This document shows, one piece after another, positions 24,640 to 32,158 of a stretch of DNA of 37,250 bases. Numbering within the stretch: the stretch's first letter is position 1; the number at the start of each line of letters is the position of its first letter. This DNA is from a virus: positions 1-37,250 of IMG/VR virus record IMGVR_UViG_3300032293_000920, one strand, 5' to 3'. Under the pieces are notes generated by a model. It did not search any database and was not told the origin of the DNA. It was given only the letters and a program-made list of their open reading frames with translations. The translations under genes and the position numbers were made by a program.

Positions 24640-26109
24640 ATGCTATTAAAACGAATATTAGAATCAATATATTTGGAGAATGATGCTGAAGGCGGTGCTC
24701 TTCAGATTGACAAAAAAATGACAGAAAAAACGTTGGAAGATACGTTTGAAGTCAACGACGTTGGATTGAATTACATTAAGTCTGAATTGGAGAGATTAAA
24801 TAAAAAAGCGGCAAAACTTAAAACGGAGCCATTAACATTAAAGATAGTTGGAAAGAGAGAATCTAAAGATCCAAAGTCCGAATATAATGATATAATAGTA
24901 ATCTATTCTGTAAAAATTGAAGGTAAGTCCCCAATTATCGGCGGTTATGAATTTATAGCAAACATAGAACATAGCCCAGAGGGAAATATTATCAATATTT
25001 CTCCTGATATCGGCATAAAGAGTTTACCATCGGAATATCGCACTGCTGGTGCAACCTGTGATCATTGTCACACAAAGCGTGATAGAAATAACACGTTTGT
25101 ACTAAAAGATACAAAAACCGGCGAATTCAAGAGAGTCGGGAGAAACTGCTTAAAGAATTTCATGCCGGATGTTGATCCGAAAGAAATATTGAATTATGCA
25201 TCTATACTCGGAAAAGCCCTTAATATTGCGGTGGGTGCCGAAGATATGCACGATGGTGGCGGAATGGGTATGGGTGGAGGCAATTCAAAGTATTATAGTG
25301 CCAGCGATTTTTTGGTTTATATTTGTATCGCGTATTTTATGGAAGGAAAATATATTTCTGGTACAAAAGCGAGACAAAATATGGATAGCGGTGAAGGATC
25401 TAAAATTTCAACGGCAGACCTCGCCAAAAATATACGGTCTAACAGAGACAAAGATTTACAAAAAGAAGTAGATGCACTACGACCAAAAGCAACAGAGTTA
25501 GCAAAAAAAATTGAGGAATGGAAAGAAACGAAAGATTGGGATGCGCTCGCGGATCAAAAACCGGAATTGGCAAATTATTTTCAGAACATGAAAGTTATTG
25601 CTAATGCAAGTGCAATCCAGTATAAGAATGCTGGTTATCATGCCTCATTGCTTGGAATGTATCTTAGAGATCAAGCCAATGTAGAACGCGAAAGACAGAA
25701 CGCGGAAGATGCAAAGACTAAAACATACATCGGAAATGTTGGAGAAAAAATCACATTTGATGGTACAGTCAGAGTGTCAAAGCCATTCCAGTCTCAGTAT
25801 GGCGTGGGCTATATGTATGTTTTCAATGATCCGTCTGGTAACGAAGTTGTGTATTTTGCATCAAATGACATGGGGTTTGAAGTTGGAAAAACATATCAAT
25901 TGCAAGCAACTGTAAAGGCTCATCAACCAAGTAAGTATAACCAACAACCTCAGACTATTATTACTCGTGCGAAACTTGTTGGTAAAGATGCACCCGCAAA
26001 GGTTCCTAACTACGATCAATGGGGCTATGAAATCAATGGAAGAGGTAAGCGAATTGTCGGAGCGCCAAGGGCAGAATGGTCTAAAGATAAAACTCCTTGG
26101 GCTGGATAA
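24640..26109 (+). CDS. Zinc-finger protein with probable OB-like C-terminal domain
   Basis: This 489-residue protein begins MLLKRILESIYLENDAEGG, with I-L-E and L-E motifs that resemble a prohead-protease cleavage site. A central zinc finger has two Cys/His pairs in ATCDHCHTKRDRNNTFVL and then GEFKRVGRNCLKNFM. Related fingers are found in proteins of plasmids and phages of unknown function. A Gly/Met linker (DGGGMGMGGGNSKYY) follows, then a helical charged region. A C-terminal beta domain (about 365-460) has GEKITFDGTVRVSKPF, GYMYVFNDPSGNEVVYFAS and TYQLQATVKAHQ, which suggests an OB-like nucleic-acid-binding fold. It may be an internal DNA-associated protein, but this rests on motif resemblance only. 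Confidence 0.7.
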   Translation: MLLKRILESIYLENDAEGGALQIDKKMTEKTLEDTFEVNDVGLNYIKSELERLNKKAAKLKTEPLTLKIVGKRESKDPKSEYNDIIVIYSVKIEGKSPIIGGYEFIANIEHSPEGNIINISPDIGIKSLPSEYRTAGATCDHCHTKRDRNNTFVLKDTKTGEFKRVGRNCLKNFMPDVDPKEILNYASILGKALNIAVGAEDMHDGGGMGMGGGNSKYYSASDFLVYICIAYFMEGKYISGTKARQNMDSGEGSKISTADLAKNIRSNRDKDLQKEVDALRPKATELAKKIEEWKETKDWDALADQKPELANYFQNMKVIANASAIQYKNAGYHASLLGMYLRDQANVERERQNAEDAKTKTYIGNVGEKITFDGTVRVSKPFQSQYGVGYMYVFNDPSGNEVVYFASNDMGFEVGKTYQLQATVKAHQPSKYNQQPQTIITRAKLVGKDAPAKVPNYDQWGYEINGRGKRIVGAPRAEWSKDKTPWAG

Positions 26110-26151
26110 CATATTATAATTTATAACATACTGTCTCATTTAGAGCAGATG

Positions 26152-26163
26152 GATATATTTATA
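26152..26163 (+). promoter_or_regulatory. Candidate phage promoter motif upstream of the neck gene
   Basis: GATATATTTATA lies seven bases before ATG at 26171. It differs from the consensus mainly at its left end. Confidence 0.55.
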
Positions 26164-26170
26164 TAATAAT

Positions 26171-27463
26171 ATGGCAGACACAAGCATAAATTATACTATT
26201 GATCAGGATAGAGTTCGCTGGCCAGGGTCTGGTTCCGCTATAACCTCTGGCAGCGGACTTACACCATTTGGTTTCTTTGAAGCAGATCCGGTATTTCAAA
26301 CCGACGCACCTGCGGCAGCAAAATGGGCAGCAACAAGATTGGGCTATCCGATCACAGACATAGAAATGATTGATGTAAACTTCTATGCCTGCTTTGAAGA
26401 AGCGGTGTATGAGTATAGTGCTCAAGTAAATCAGTTTAATATTCGCAATAACATCGGAGTATTACAAGGTTCATCGACCAGTACAAATATTACACAAACA
26501 AATGTAGTTGGCAGTGGATTGCCAAACATGATAAAGATTGCTGAAGGATATGGAACTGAGTTTGGTGTTGGTGGAAATGTTGATTGGAAAAAAGGATATA
26601 TTGACGCCAAGCAGGGAACACAAACATACGATTTGCAGGCTTTGTGGGGAGATGTCAGTGAAAGTTTTAATCGCATAGAAATTCGTAGAATTTTTCACAG
26701 CGCTTCACCGGCTGCTGCTCGTATCTATGATCCATTTAGTATGACTGGTATGAGTTATAGCAATGTCTTAAACGAAATGGGATTTGCTGGTTATTCTCCT
26801 GCTACACAATTTTTGATGACTCCTATATTTGAAGATTTGCTGCGTATGCAGGCCATTGAGTTCAATGACCTTGTGCGTAAATCTGCTTGGAGCTTTGAAA
26901 TAATAAACAACAAACTGAAACTGTTTCCTATTCCAACTTACGATTTCAGAATGTATTTCCAATACTTAGTAAAAAATGAAAGAGATGCTCAAGGTATTAG
27001 CGGCTCGGGTTCTTATTACAACGCTTCTGGTTCTGCTGTATCTTCTCCTGTGATCGGAGATTACAGTAACGTTCCATATAATGTCATACCATATGGCAGC
27101 ATCAACAGCGTAGGTAGACAATGGATACGCAAATACTTCTTGGCATTATGCAAGGAAGTTCTTGGAGCAATACGCCAAAAGTATAGTAGCATACCTATTC
27201 CTGGTGCAGAAGTAACACTGGATGGAGCAGAACTTCGCTCAGAAGCAACTGCGGAAAAAACAGATCTTGTCACTCAACTCAGAGAAAACTTGGAGGCAAC
27301 CGGTAGAAAGGCTCAAATGGAAATGAGAGCAGAAGAAGCCGCTCGTCTGCAAGAAACTCTACAAAAAGTTCCTCTCGGAATTTATATAGGAGTTTTAATG
27401 GTTGGCTTTATATTTATTGGATATGCAAATAAATTCTTACATTGTATGTCCAGTCTGCTCTAA
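26171..27463 (+). CDS. 13: Neck protein (T4 gp13-like) with an abnormal C-terminal extension
   Basis: This 430-residue protein probably joins the portal to the tail. The C-terminal third carries the most recognisable family pattern: GRQWIRKYFLALCKEVLG, then IRQKYSSIPIPGAEVTLDG, AELRSEA, and charged helices ending in VPLGIYIG. In related phage proteins as I recall them the chain ends at or near that GIYIG. Here it continues for 23 hydrophobic residues (VLMVGFIFIGYANKFLHCM...) to a stop at 27461-27463, overlapping the start of the homing endonuclease gene. The extension looks like a membrane helix, but it is probably the translation of endonuclease-gene DNA in another frame, left by the insertion. 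The N-terminal part (about 1-200) has no motif that I can name. Confidence 0.78.
   Translation: MADTSINYTIDQDRVRWPGSGSAITSGSGLTPFGFFEADPVFQTDAPAAAKWAATRLGYPITDIEMIDVNFYACFEEAVYEYSAQVNQFNIRNNIGVLQGSSTSTNITQTNVVGSGLPNMIKIAEGYGTEFGVGGNVDWKKGYIDAKQGTQTYDLQALWGDVSESFNRIEIRRIFHSASPAAARIYDPFSMTGMSYSNVLNEMGFAGYSPATQFLMTPIFEDLLRMQAIEFNDLVRKSAWSFEIINNKLKLFPIPTYDFRMYFQYLVKNERDAQGISGSGSYYNASGSAVSSPVIGDYSNVPYNVIPYGSINSVGRQWIRKYFLALCKEVLGAIRQKYSSIPIPGAEVTLDGAELRSEATAEKTDLVTQLRENLEATGRKAQMEMRAEEAARLQETLQKVPLGIYIGVLMVGFIFIGYANKFLHCMSSLL
27407..27419 (+). promoter_or_regulatory. Candidate promoter motif at the left edge of the endonuclease insertion
   Basis: TTTATATTTATTG, a diverged match to the consensus, ends three bases before the chosen endonuclease ATG at 27423. 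A second match lies at the right edge of the same gene, at 28275. The two could descend from one promoter of the original neck-gene spacer. Confidence 0.35.
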
Positions 27464-28292
27464 ACAAGTAAAGGGTAGAATAAAAAAACACATAACAGAA
27501 CACGGTTATTTAGATGAAAAATCGTTTCTTTTAGATTATCCGGACTGTCCTCTGGAAACAGATGCCTGGCGTTTGGCAAAAATTAAAATGTCCGAAAAAG
27601 CGAGACAGAGATTTAAAAATCCAGAAGAAAGAATAAAAACCTCAATCGCCACAAAAAATGCTATGGCAAGACCGGAGGTTAGAAAAAAATTTGAAGACGC
27701 GGTTTGCAATAAACCTTTATCTGAGATTACAAAGAAAAAAATGTCAGCGAGTATCAGCAATGCACTAAAAAATCCAGAAGTTAAGAAAAAAATGTATACC
27801 CCAGAGCGTAATAAAAAAATTTCAGAAAGTAAAAAACTTTATTGGAAAAATAACGTTGATGCGAAAAAGAAGGTAGGTAATACTTGGAAAAAAGTAAAAC
27901 AAAATAATCCGGAAAAATGGAAAAAACATTTGCTTAATATATCTCACAAGGGATTTGAAGCGGCTTGGGGAAAAAAAGAAACTTCTCTGGAAACAAGGTA
28001 CTACAATATTCTATCTCAAGAGAATATTATATATATACCGCAATATGAACTTGGTGGAAAAATATATGATGCGTATCTACCAAAGGAAAATGTATTATTG
28101 GAATTTGACGGTAAATTTTGGCATCCCGCGTCAATCAAAGAGTGTCAATATAAATGGCAAATTGATAATTTTTATAATGATAGAGAAAAAGACCTCATAG
28201 CAGAAAAAAATAACATCAAAATTGTAAGAATTCGCGAAGAAACTCCGGTTATTTCAATAAAGCAACTGCTAAATGATATTTATAATATATAA
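27423..28292 (+). CDS. Free-standing Vsr-like (EDxHD-type) homing endonuclease
   Basis: This 289-residue protein has three parts. A zinc-finger-like N-terminus has Cys9, Cys12, His23 and His27 (VCPVCSKQVKG...HITEH). The middle, about 50-165, holds NUMOD3-like DNA-binding repeats, for example SEITKKKMSASISNALKNP and NKKISESKKLYWKNN. The C-terminal nuclease, about 188-289, resembles the very-short-patch-repair fold: TSLETRYYNIL (Glu190), KIYDAYLP (Asp216), VLLEFDGKFWHP (Glu227, Asp229, His234) and NDREKDLI (Asp253). Such enzymes cut intron-minus or insertion-minus alleles to spread their own gene. The ATG at 27423 is favoured; an in-frame TTG at 27402 would add seven residues. The gene lies between the gp13-like and gp14-like genes and overlaps the former by 41 bases. 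It is A-rich relative to its neighbours, suggesting separate origin. Confidence 0.85.
   Translation: MQINSYIVCPVCSKQVKGRIKKHITEHGYLDEKSFLLDYPDCPLETDAWRLAKIKMSEKARQRFKNPEERIKTSIATKNAMARPEVRKKFEDAVCNKPLSEITKKKMSASISNALKNPEVKKKMYTPERNKKISESKKLYWKNNVDAKKKVGNTWKKVKQNNPEKWKKHLLNISHKGFEAAWGKKETSLETRYYNILSQENIIYIPQYELGGKIYDAYLPKENVLLEFDGKFWHPASIKECQYKWQIDNFYNDREKDLIAEKNNIKIVRIREETPVISIKQLLNDIYNI
28275..28284 (+). promoter_or_regulatory. Candidate promoter motif inside the endonuclease 3' end
   Basis: GATATTTATA encodes the last Asp-Ile-Tyr of the endonuclease and is followed by AT-rich DNA to ATG 28301. It would let the gp14-like gene be transcribed independently of the insertion. Confidence 0.45.
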
Positions 28293-28300
28293 TATTATTT

Positions 28301-28774
28301 ATGGGACTACGAGGAAGATATTTTTCACAAAGAGATTTAAATCTGGTCAATTCATTAAATGCAGAATTGATGGGAGACATTGTTGAAGTTCTCATTCAAG
28401 TGTTCAAGATTTCTCCAACCGAAACAAAAACCAACATATATGGTGAAACTTCCGCAGAATCCGGAAAATGGTATATGCCAGCAATACAAATATCTTCGCT
28501 TGTTGAACGTGCAGATATGACCGCCGAATATGATGATTTTGGTCCAAGCAGAAATCAGGATTATGTCTTTAAGATGCGTGAAAAAATGCTAAAGCAAGTA
28601 AACTTTTATCCGGAAATTGGAGACATTGTATTGTTCAATGATCGTTATTATGAAATAGACAACGTTGTTCAAGAGCAGTTGCTCGGCGGACAGCCAGACA
28701 AGAGTCATAGCATAATATGCAACGGACATTATACAAAGATTACATCGTTGAATGTACTTGAAAGGAACGATTAA
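28301..28774 (+). CDS. Neck / head-closure protein (T4 gp14-like)
   Basis: This 157-residue protein has a segment, YPEIGDIVLFNDRYYEIDNV (from about residue 104), that follows the pattern of T4 gp14 (GDLIYFPMDNSLFEIN). It is followed by VVQEQLLGGQPDKSH, as in that family. T4 gp14 has 256 residues, so this is a shorter form lacking the C-terminal half. It probably forms a hexameric ring between gp13 and the tail, closing the filled head. Position directly after the gp13-like gene (interrupted only by the endonuclease) and before the gp15-like gene matches the T4 neck order 13-14-15. It precedes the next gene by six bases. Confidence 0.72.
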   Translation: MGLRGRYFSQRDLNLVNSLNAELMGDIVEVLIQVFKISPTETKTNIYGETSAESGKWYMPAIQISSLVERADMTAEYDDFGPSRNQDYVFKMREKMLKQVNFYPEIGDIVLFNDRYYEIDNVVQEQLLGGQPDKSHSIICNGHYTKITSLNVLERND

Positions 28775-28780
28775 TAATTT

Positions 28781-30208
28781 ATGGCCTGGCGCGGCAACAT
28801 TCCAAAACCAATAATCAATAGACCGCCAAATAATGTAAATAGCGGGCCAGAGATGTCTGGTATGAAAAAGGAAGCACCATCTATTGTTGGTCCTCCTGTG
28901 TTTGGTCCAGAAGCAAATCAAAACAGAGCATATAACATACGCAGAGACAACGACGATCAAAAAGATTTCAGCGTAAAACTTATTGACATAGACTCTACTA
29001 TATTGAGTTATATAGACACTGTTATAAGTCCAACTATTGTTGATTCTGGAAGACAGGTAAAAGTTCCTATCAACTATGCTTCTCCAGAAAGATGGAAAGC
29101 AATAAGACAAGATGGAGCATTGCGTGATAAAAATGGAAAAATGCAATGCCCAGCAATAGCATTTCGTCGCAGCACTGTACAAAGAAATGATAATCTAACC
29201 ACACTAAATCGCTATCTTCAATATCCGGTAATGAGGAAGTTTAGCGAAAAGAACAAGTATGACAAGTTTTCTATAATGACTGGATTTAGCAAGCGACAAG
29301 AAATGTATTCTGTGGCTATGCCCGATCATGTTATTGTAAATTATGAATTTATTATTTGGACAAATCTTGTAGAGCAATGCAACGAAATAGTGGAAGCAGT
29401 AAACTTTTCTACGGAAGATTATTGGGGCGACAAAAATAGATACAAGTTTAGAACAAGCATCAGTGATTATAATTTTGAAACTATGGTTGATGCGGGACAA
29501 GATAGAGCAGTAAAAGCAACATTTAGTTTGATGTGTTATGCGTATTTGCTTCCAGAAAAATTTGAGAATTATAAATCCACCGTAGAAAAAGCATTTACTA
29601 TTCGCAAAGTTGTTTTTGGTGTAAATGAATCGATGATTGATCTAAAAGACCTTAGTGCGACAGAACTTACAAAGAAAGCGGAAGAACTTGCAAAAGTTGG
29701 AGCAGTTACATTTGCACCGGATGTGCTTCCGCAAAAACCACAATTTGGAGGCATAGTGCAGAACGCAAATTATGCCATAAATGCAGGAAATTCTAATTAT
29801 GCAAATTATGCACTTACTGCAAGTTATGTTAACGTAAGTGGAATTGGTGGAACATTTAACAGCATTAATATTATTGGTGGCGGAACAACCGGTTCTTTCG
29901 CTACAAACATAATAAACGGAGTAAATCCAGATTCAGGTTCTGTTGCTATAGACACAATTCCGATAGGATCCGGCAATGCCGCAAGATGGCTAGTTTCCGT
30001 AAACGACGGTAATCTAAACTTTAAGACAACAGAAGTTGTGGCAAGTTGGAACAATTATGCAGTCAAGTTTAATAATACAGAAGTAAATCAGATTGGTTCT
30101 GTTCCAGTACATATGTCTGTATCAAACGTGATTTCTGGTTCTGTAAGCCTTGTTGCCACTCCGTTGTCCGGTACTTGGACGCTAAAGATGATCAGAATGA
30201 TGGTATAA
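28781..30208 (+). CDS. Tail terminator (T4 gp15-like) fused to a fibre-type C-terminal domain
   Basis: This 475-residue protein has two parts. Residues 64-290 resemble T4 gp15, the tail-sheath terminator: RQVKVPINYASPERWKA (T4 has RVPITYASKEHF), CPAIAFRRSTVQRNDNL, an HVIVNYEFIIWTNLVEQ strand pair and a late AVKATFSLMCYAYLLPE. T4 gp15 is 272 residues. The C-terminal half begins with an Asn/Ala/Tyr repeat region (ANYAINAGNSNYANYALTAS). It ends in a 92-residue domain (384-475) shared with the two following proteins: AARWLVSVNDG, FKTTEVVASWN and LVATPLSGTWTLKM. Tail connectors do not normally carry such a domain. It may display a decoration or binding module near the neck. The first 60 residues are Pro/Asn-rich and disordered. 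Confidence 0.7.
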   Translation: MAWRGNIPKPIINRPPNNVNSGPEMSGMKKEAPSIVGPPVFGPEANQNRAYNIRRDNDDQKDFSVKLIDIDSTILSYIDTVISPTIVDSGRQVKVPINYASPERWKAIRQDGALRDKNGKMQCPAIAFRRSTVQRNDNLTTLNRYLQYPVMRKFSEKNKYDKFSIMTGFSKRQEMYSVAMPDHVIVNYEFIIWTNLVEQCNEIVEAVNFSTEDYWGDKNRYKFRTSISDYNFETMVDAGQDRAVKATFSLMCYAYLLPEKFENYKSTVEKAFTIRKVVFGVNESMIDLKDLSATELTKKAEELAKVGAVTFAPDVLPQKPQFGGIVQNANYAINAGNSNYANYALTASYVNVSGIGGTFNSINIIGGGTTGSFATNIINGVNPDSGSVAIDTIPIGSGNAARWLVSVNDGNLNFKTTEVVASWNNYAVKFNNTEVNQIGSVPVHMSVSNVISGSVSLVATPLSGTWTLKMIRMMV

Positions 30209-30212
30209 TATT

Positions 30213-30632
30213 ATGGACAATTTTTTCATAGTTCAAAATGGGTTGGTGGTAAATGCAAGTCCATTTGCTACGGGCAGTGCTTCTGGATCATATCAGTTGT
30301 TGCTTACCAACAACACGATGGCGTATATGAATTGCAGTGTCGCTACAGCATCCGAAAACCAATCTACTGTCATCGACAGTTTTAGTAAAAGTTGGGGAAA
30401 TACAGCAAAATGGCTACTTTCTATAGGAAGTGGCTCTAATTTTAAAACTAGCGAACTTTTAGCCGTGTGGGATCCTAACACTAACAATACAAATCATGCC
30501 GAATATACAACAAATGCATTGGGTACAGTACCTTCGTTTATGTCCGTGAATATTAGTGGGGGTAATGTAAGATTGGTAGCATATCCTACCTCTGGATCTT
30601 GGACGGTAAAAATGCTACGTTTTGTTATATAA
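30213..30632 (+). CDS. Small structural protein with the shared C-terminal domain
   Basis: This 139-residue protein has a short leader beginning MDNFFIVQNGLVVNASPFATG, which resembles the starts of the next two genes (IV-x-NGL-x-V). It has a C-terminal domain, residues 45-139, shared with its neighbours: VIDSFSKSWGNTAKWLLSI, FKTSELLAVWD and VRLVAYPTSGSWTVKM. It looks like a free-standing copy of the domain with a minimal attachment leader. Function is unknown; fibre, whisker or decoration protein is likely from context. It starts four bases after the previous stop, so the two are probably translated together. Confidence 0.75.
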   Translation: MDNFFIVQNGLVVNASPFATGSASGSYQLLLTNNTMAYMNCSVATASENQSTVIDSFSKSWGNTAKWLLSIGSGSNFKTSELLAVWDPNTNNTNHAEYTTNALGTVPSFMSVNISGGNVRLVAYPTSGSWTVKMLRFVI

Positions 30633-30652
30633 AAACTACTTTCAAATCAACC

Positions 30653-30664
30653 GTTATATTTATA
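30653..30664 (+). promoter_or_regulatory. Candidate phage promoter motif
   Basis: GTTATATTTATA lies 21 bases before ATG at 30686. It is one base different from the consensus at position three. Confidence 0.55.
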
Positions 30665-30685
30665 ATATATAGAAAACCATAACCT

Positions 30686-32023
30686 ATGAGCAACGAACTT
30701 ATTGTAAGAAACGGATTGATTGTACGTGGCGACGCAACTGTACAAAACAATGGAATAGTGTCCGGCAGTTTAACCGTCGTCGGAGATATTACCGGCAGTT
30801 ATGCTTATTTAACATCAAGTTGGGCAATAACTGCTTCGCACGCATTAAGTGCGTCGTATGTAATTGGCCTTCCCGCAACATCATCTTGGGCATACAACGC
30901 ACAAACTGCCTCGTATGTTGCTTGGTCAAGCGTCGATGAAAGTTCTACCGATACATTTGCTGGCACTGCGTCATATGCAACACAAGCCAAAACTTCGTCA
31001 TATATTGACTGGGCCAATGTAAATGAGAGCAGTACAGACACGTTCGCCGGTACTGCGTCTTATGTCGCATGGGCAAATGTTGACGAATCTACTACAGACA
31101 CTTTTGCAGGTACTGCGTCATATGCATCTCTTGCAAAAACGTCTTCATATATTACTTGGGCCAATGTTGATGAATCAACGGCAGACACATTTGCTGGTAC
31201 TGCTTCGTATGCCAATTTCGCGATTACCTCGTCGTTCGCATTAAACGTTAACCCAAATGCGACGGCATCGTATGCAATCAACGCTAAAACGGCATCCTAT
31301 GTCGCGTGGGCAAATGTCGATGAATCAACCACCGATACATTTGCTGGTACTGCTTCTTACGCAGATACCGCTGGAGTTGCCCTGTCTGTTGCATATAGTA
31401 ATGTTACGGGAATAAATAGCACAAGTCAGTTTGCTGGCACTGCGTCTTATGCTATAAAAGCGGAAAGTCTATTAACCGGTGCAAGTATTAACGTAAATCA
31501 AATTACCGCGTCGGCAATTCAAGTAACAAACTTGAATGTGGTAACAGTAACATCTTCCGTTGTATATGCATCTGGCAGTAACATTTTTGGAAATAGTTTA
31601 ACAAACACCCAGCAATTTACTGGCAGTGTATCTATAACAGGATCTTTGAATGTTGATGGCCCAACCACAGTTGACTCATTAACTATCAATACTTCTGGAA
31701 CTCCTGCCACAGTAATTACAAATGAAATTACCGGCATAACTACCCCGACCGTAATTGATTCATTTGCCGATACTGCCGGGTATGCTGCAAAATGGTTTGT
31801 AAGTATAAGAGATGGTAGCGGAAATTATAGAGCAAGTGAAGTAATGGCCGCATGGAACAGTACAGGTAATGTCACTGTATTTACAGAATATTCAACAGTT
31901 GATATTGGTAACACCAACCCACTTGTGCTATCTGCTGCAATTGACGGTGGAAACAATGTAACTCTGGTGGCTACGCCAGCATCCGGAAACTGGTCCGTAA
32001 GAATAACAAGAATACTGATGTAA
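30686..32023 (+). CDS. Repetitive tail-fibre-like protein with shared C-terminal domain
   Basis: This 445-residue protein begins MSNELIVRNGLIVRGDATVQ, as the gene at 32151 does. Residues 40-260 are built from Thr-Ala-Ser-Tyr units and five copies of a DESTTDTFAGTASY module, spaced by about 20-50 residues, with one degenerate copy. Residues about 262-350 are beta-rich (SITGSLNVDGPTTVDSLTIN). Residues 352-445 are the C-terminal domain shared with the two upstream proteins: VIDSFADTAGYAAKWFVSI, EVMAAWNSTGNV and LVATPASGNWSVRI. Repeats of this kind form beta-helical or beta-prism shafts in phage fibres. Ser/Thr content is very high, which makes it a plausible glycan acceptor (inference). Confidence 0.8.
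   Translation: MSNELIVRNGLIVRGDATVQNNGIVSGSLTVVGDITGSYAYLTSSWAITASHALSASYVIGLPATSSWAYNAQTASYVAWSSVDESSTDTFAGTASYATQAKTSSYIDWANVNESSTDTFAGTASYVAWANVDESTTDTFAGTASYASLAKTSSYITWANVDESTADTFAGTASYANFAITSSFALNVNPNATASYAINAKTASYVAWANVDESTTDTFAGTASYADTAGVALSVAYSNVTGINSTSQFAGTASYAIKAESLLTGASINVNQITASAIQVTNLNVVTVTSSVVYASGSNIFGNSLTNTQQFTGSVSITGSLNVDGPTTVDSLTINTSGTPATVITNEITGITTPTVIDSFADTAGYAAKWFVSIRDGSGNYRASEVMAAWNSTGNVTVFTEYSTVDIGNTNPLVLSAAIDGGNNVTLVATPASGNWSVRITRILM
30914..31453 (+). repeat. Repeated DESTTDTFAGTASY modules
   Basis: Five clear copies start near residues 84, 113, 133, 162 and 212 of the fibre protein, plus one degenerate copy near 245. DNA copies differ by silent changes, so the modules are old duplications under protein-level selection, not fresh slippage. 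Confidence 0.8.
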
Positions 32024-32045
32024 ACATTAAATAAAGTTGCATCGG

Positions 32046-32134
32046 TTTTCTTGTGGATAGTGAAGCAAGAAAACATGAAAAACAATAAAATTTACAGTCA
32101 GTGTGTAGAGTGTGTTTCCATATTGATGGAAACA
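32046..32134 (+). promoter_or_regulatory. Two hairpins in a long leader before a fibre gene
   Basis: TTTTCTTG (32046-32053) pairs with CAAGAAAA (32066-32073) around 12 bases. TGTTTCCA (32113-32120) pairs with TGGAAACA (32127-32134) around six bases. Both are perfect eight-base stems in the 127-base gap before ATG 32151, which has no TATATTTATA-type motif. The second is only 16 bases from the start codon and could control translation or be an RNA-processing site. The first could be a weak terminator of the upstream gene, but lacks a T run. Confidence 0.4.
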
Positions 32135-32158
32135 AGAAAGGCGTGCTATTATGTCTAA
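32075..32158 (+). CDS. Possible 27-codon leader ORF overlapping the fibre start
   Basis: ATG at 32075 opens 27 codons (MKNNKIYSQCVECVSILM...) and stops at TAA 32156-32158, overlapping the ATG of the fibre gene at 32151 in another frame. It spans the second hairpin and contains a CxxC pair. Such an arrangement could couple translation. No good ribosome binding site precedes it, and an ORF this short may be chance. Confidence 0.2.
   Translation: MKNNKIYSQCVECVSILMETRKACYYV

Noticed and set aside
27392-27463. A membrane helix at the end of the neck protein
   Set aside because: The hydrophobic stretch coincides with endonuclease-gene DNA read in another frame, so it is more likely an insertion by-product than a designed membrane anchor.
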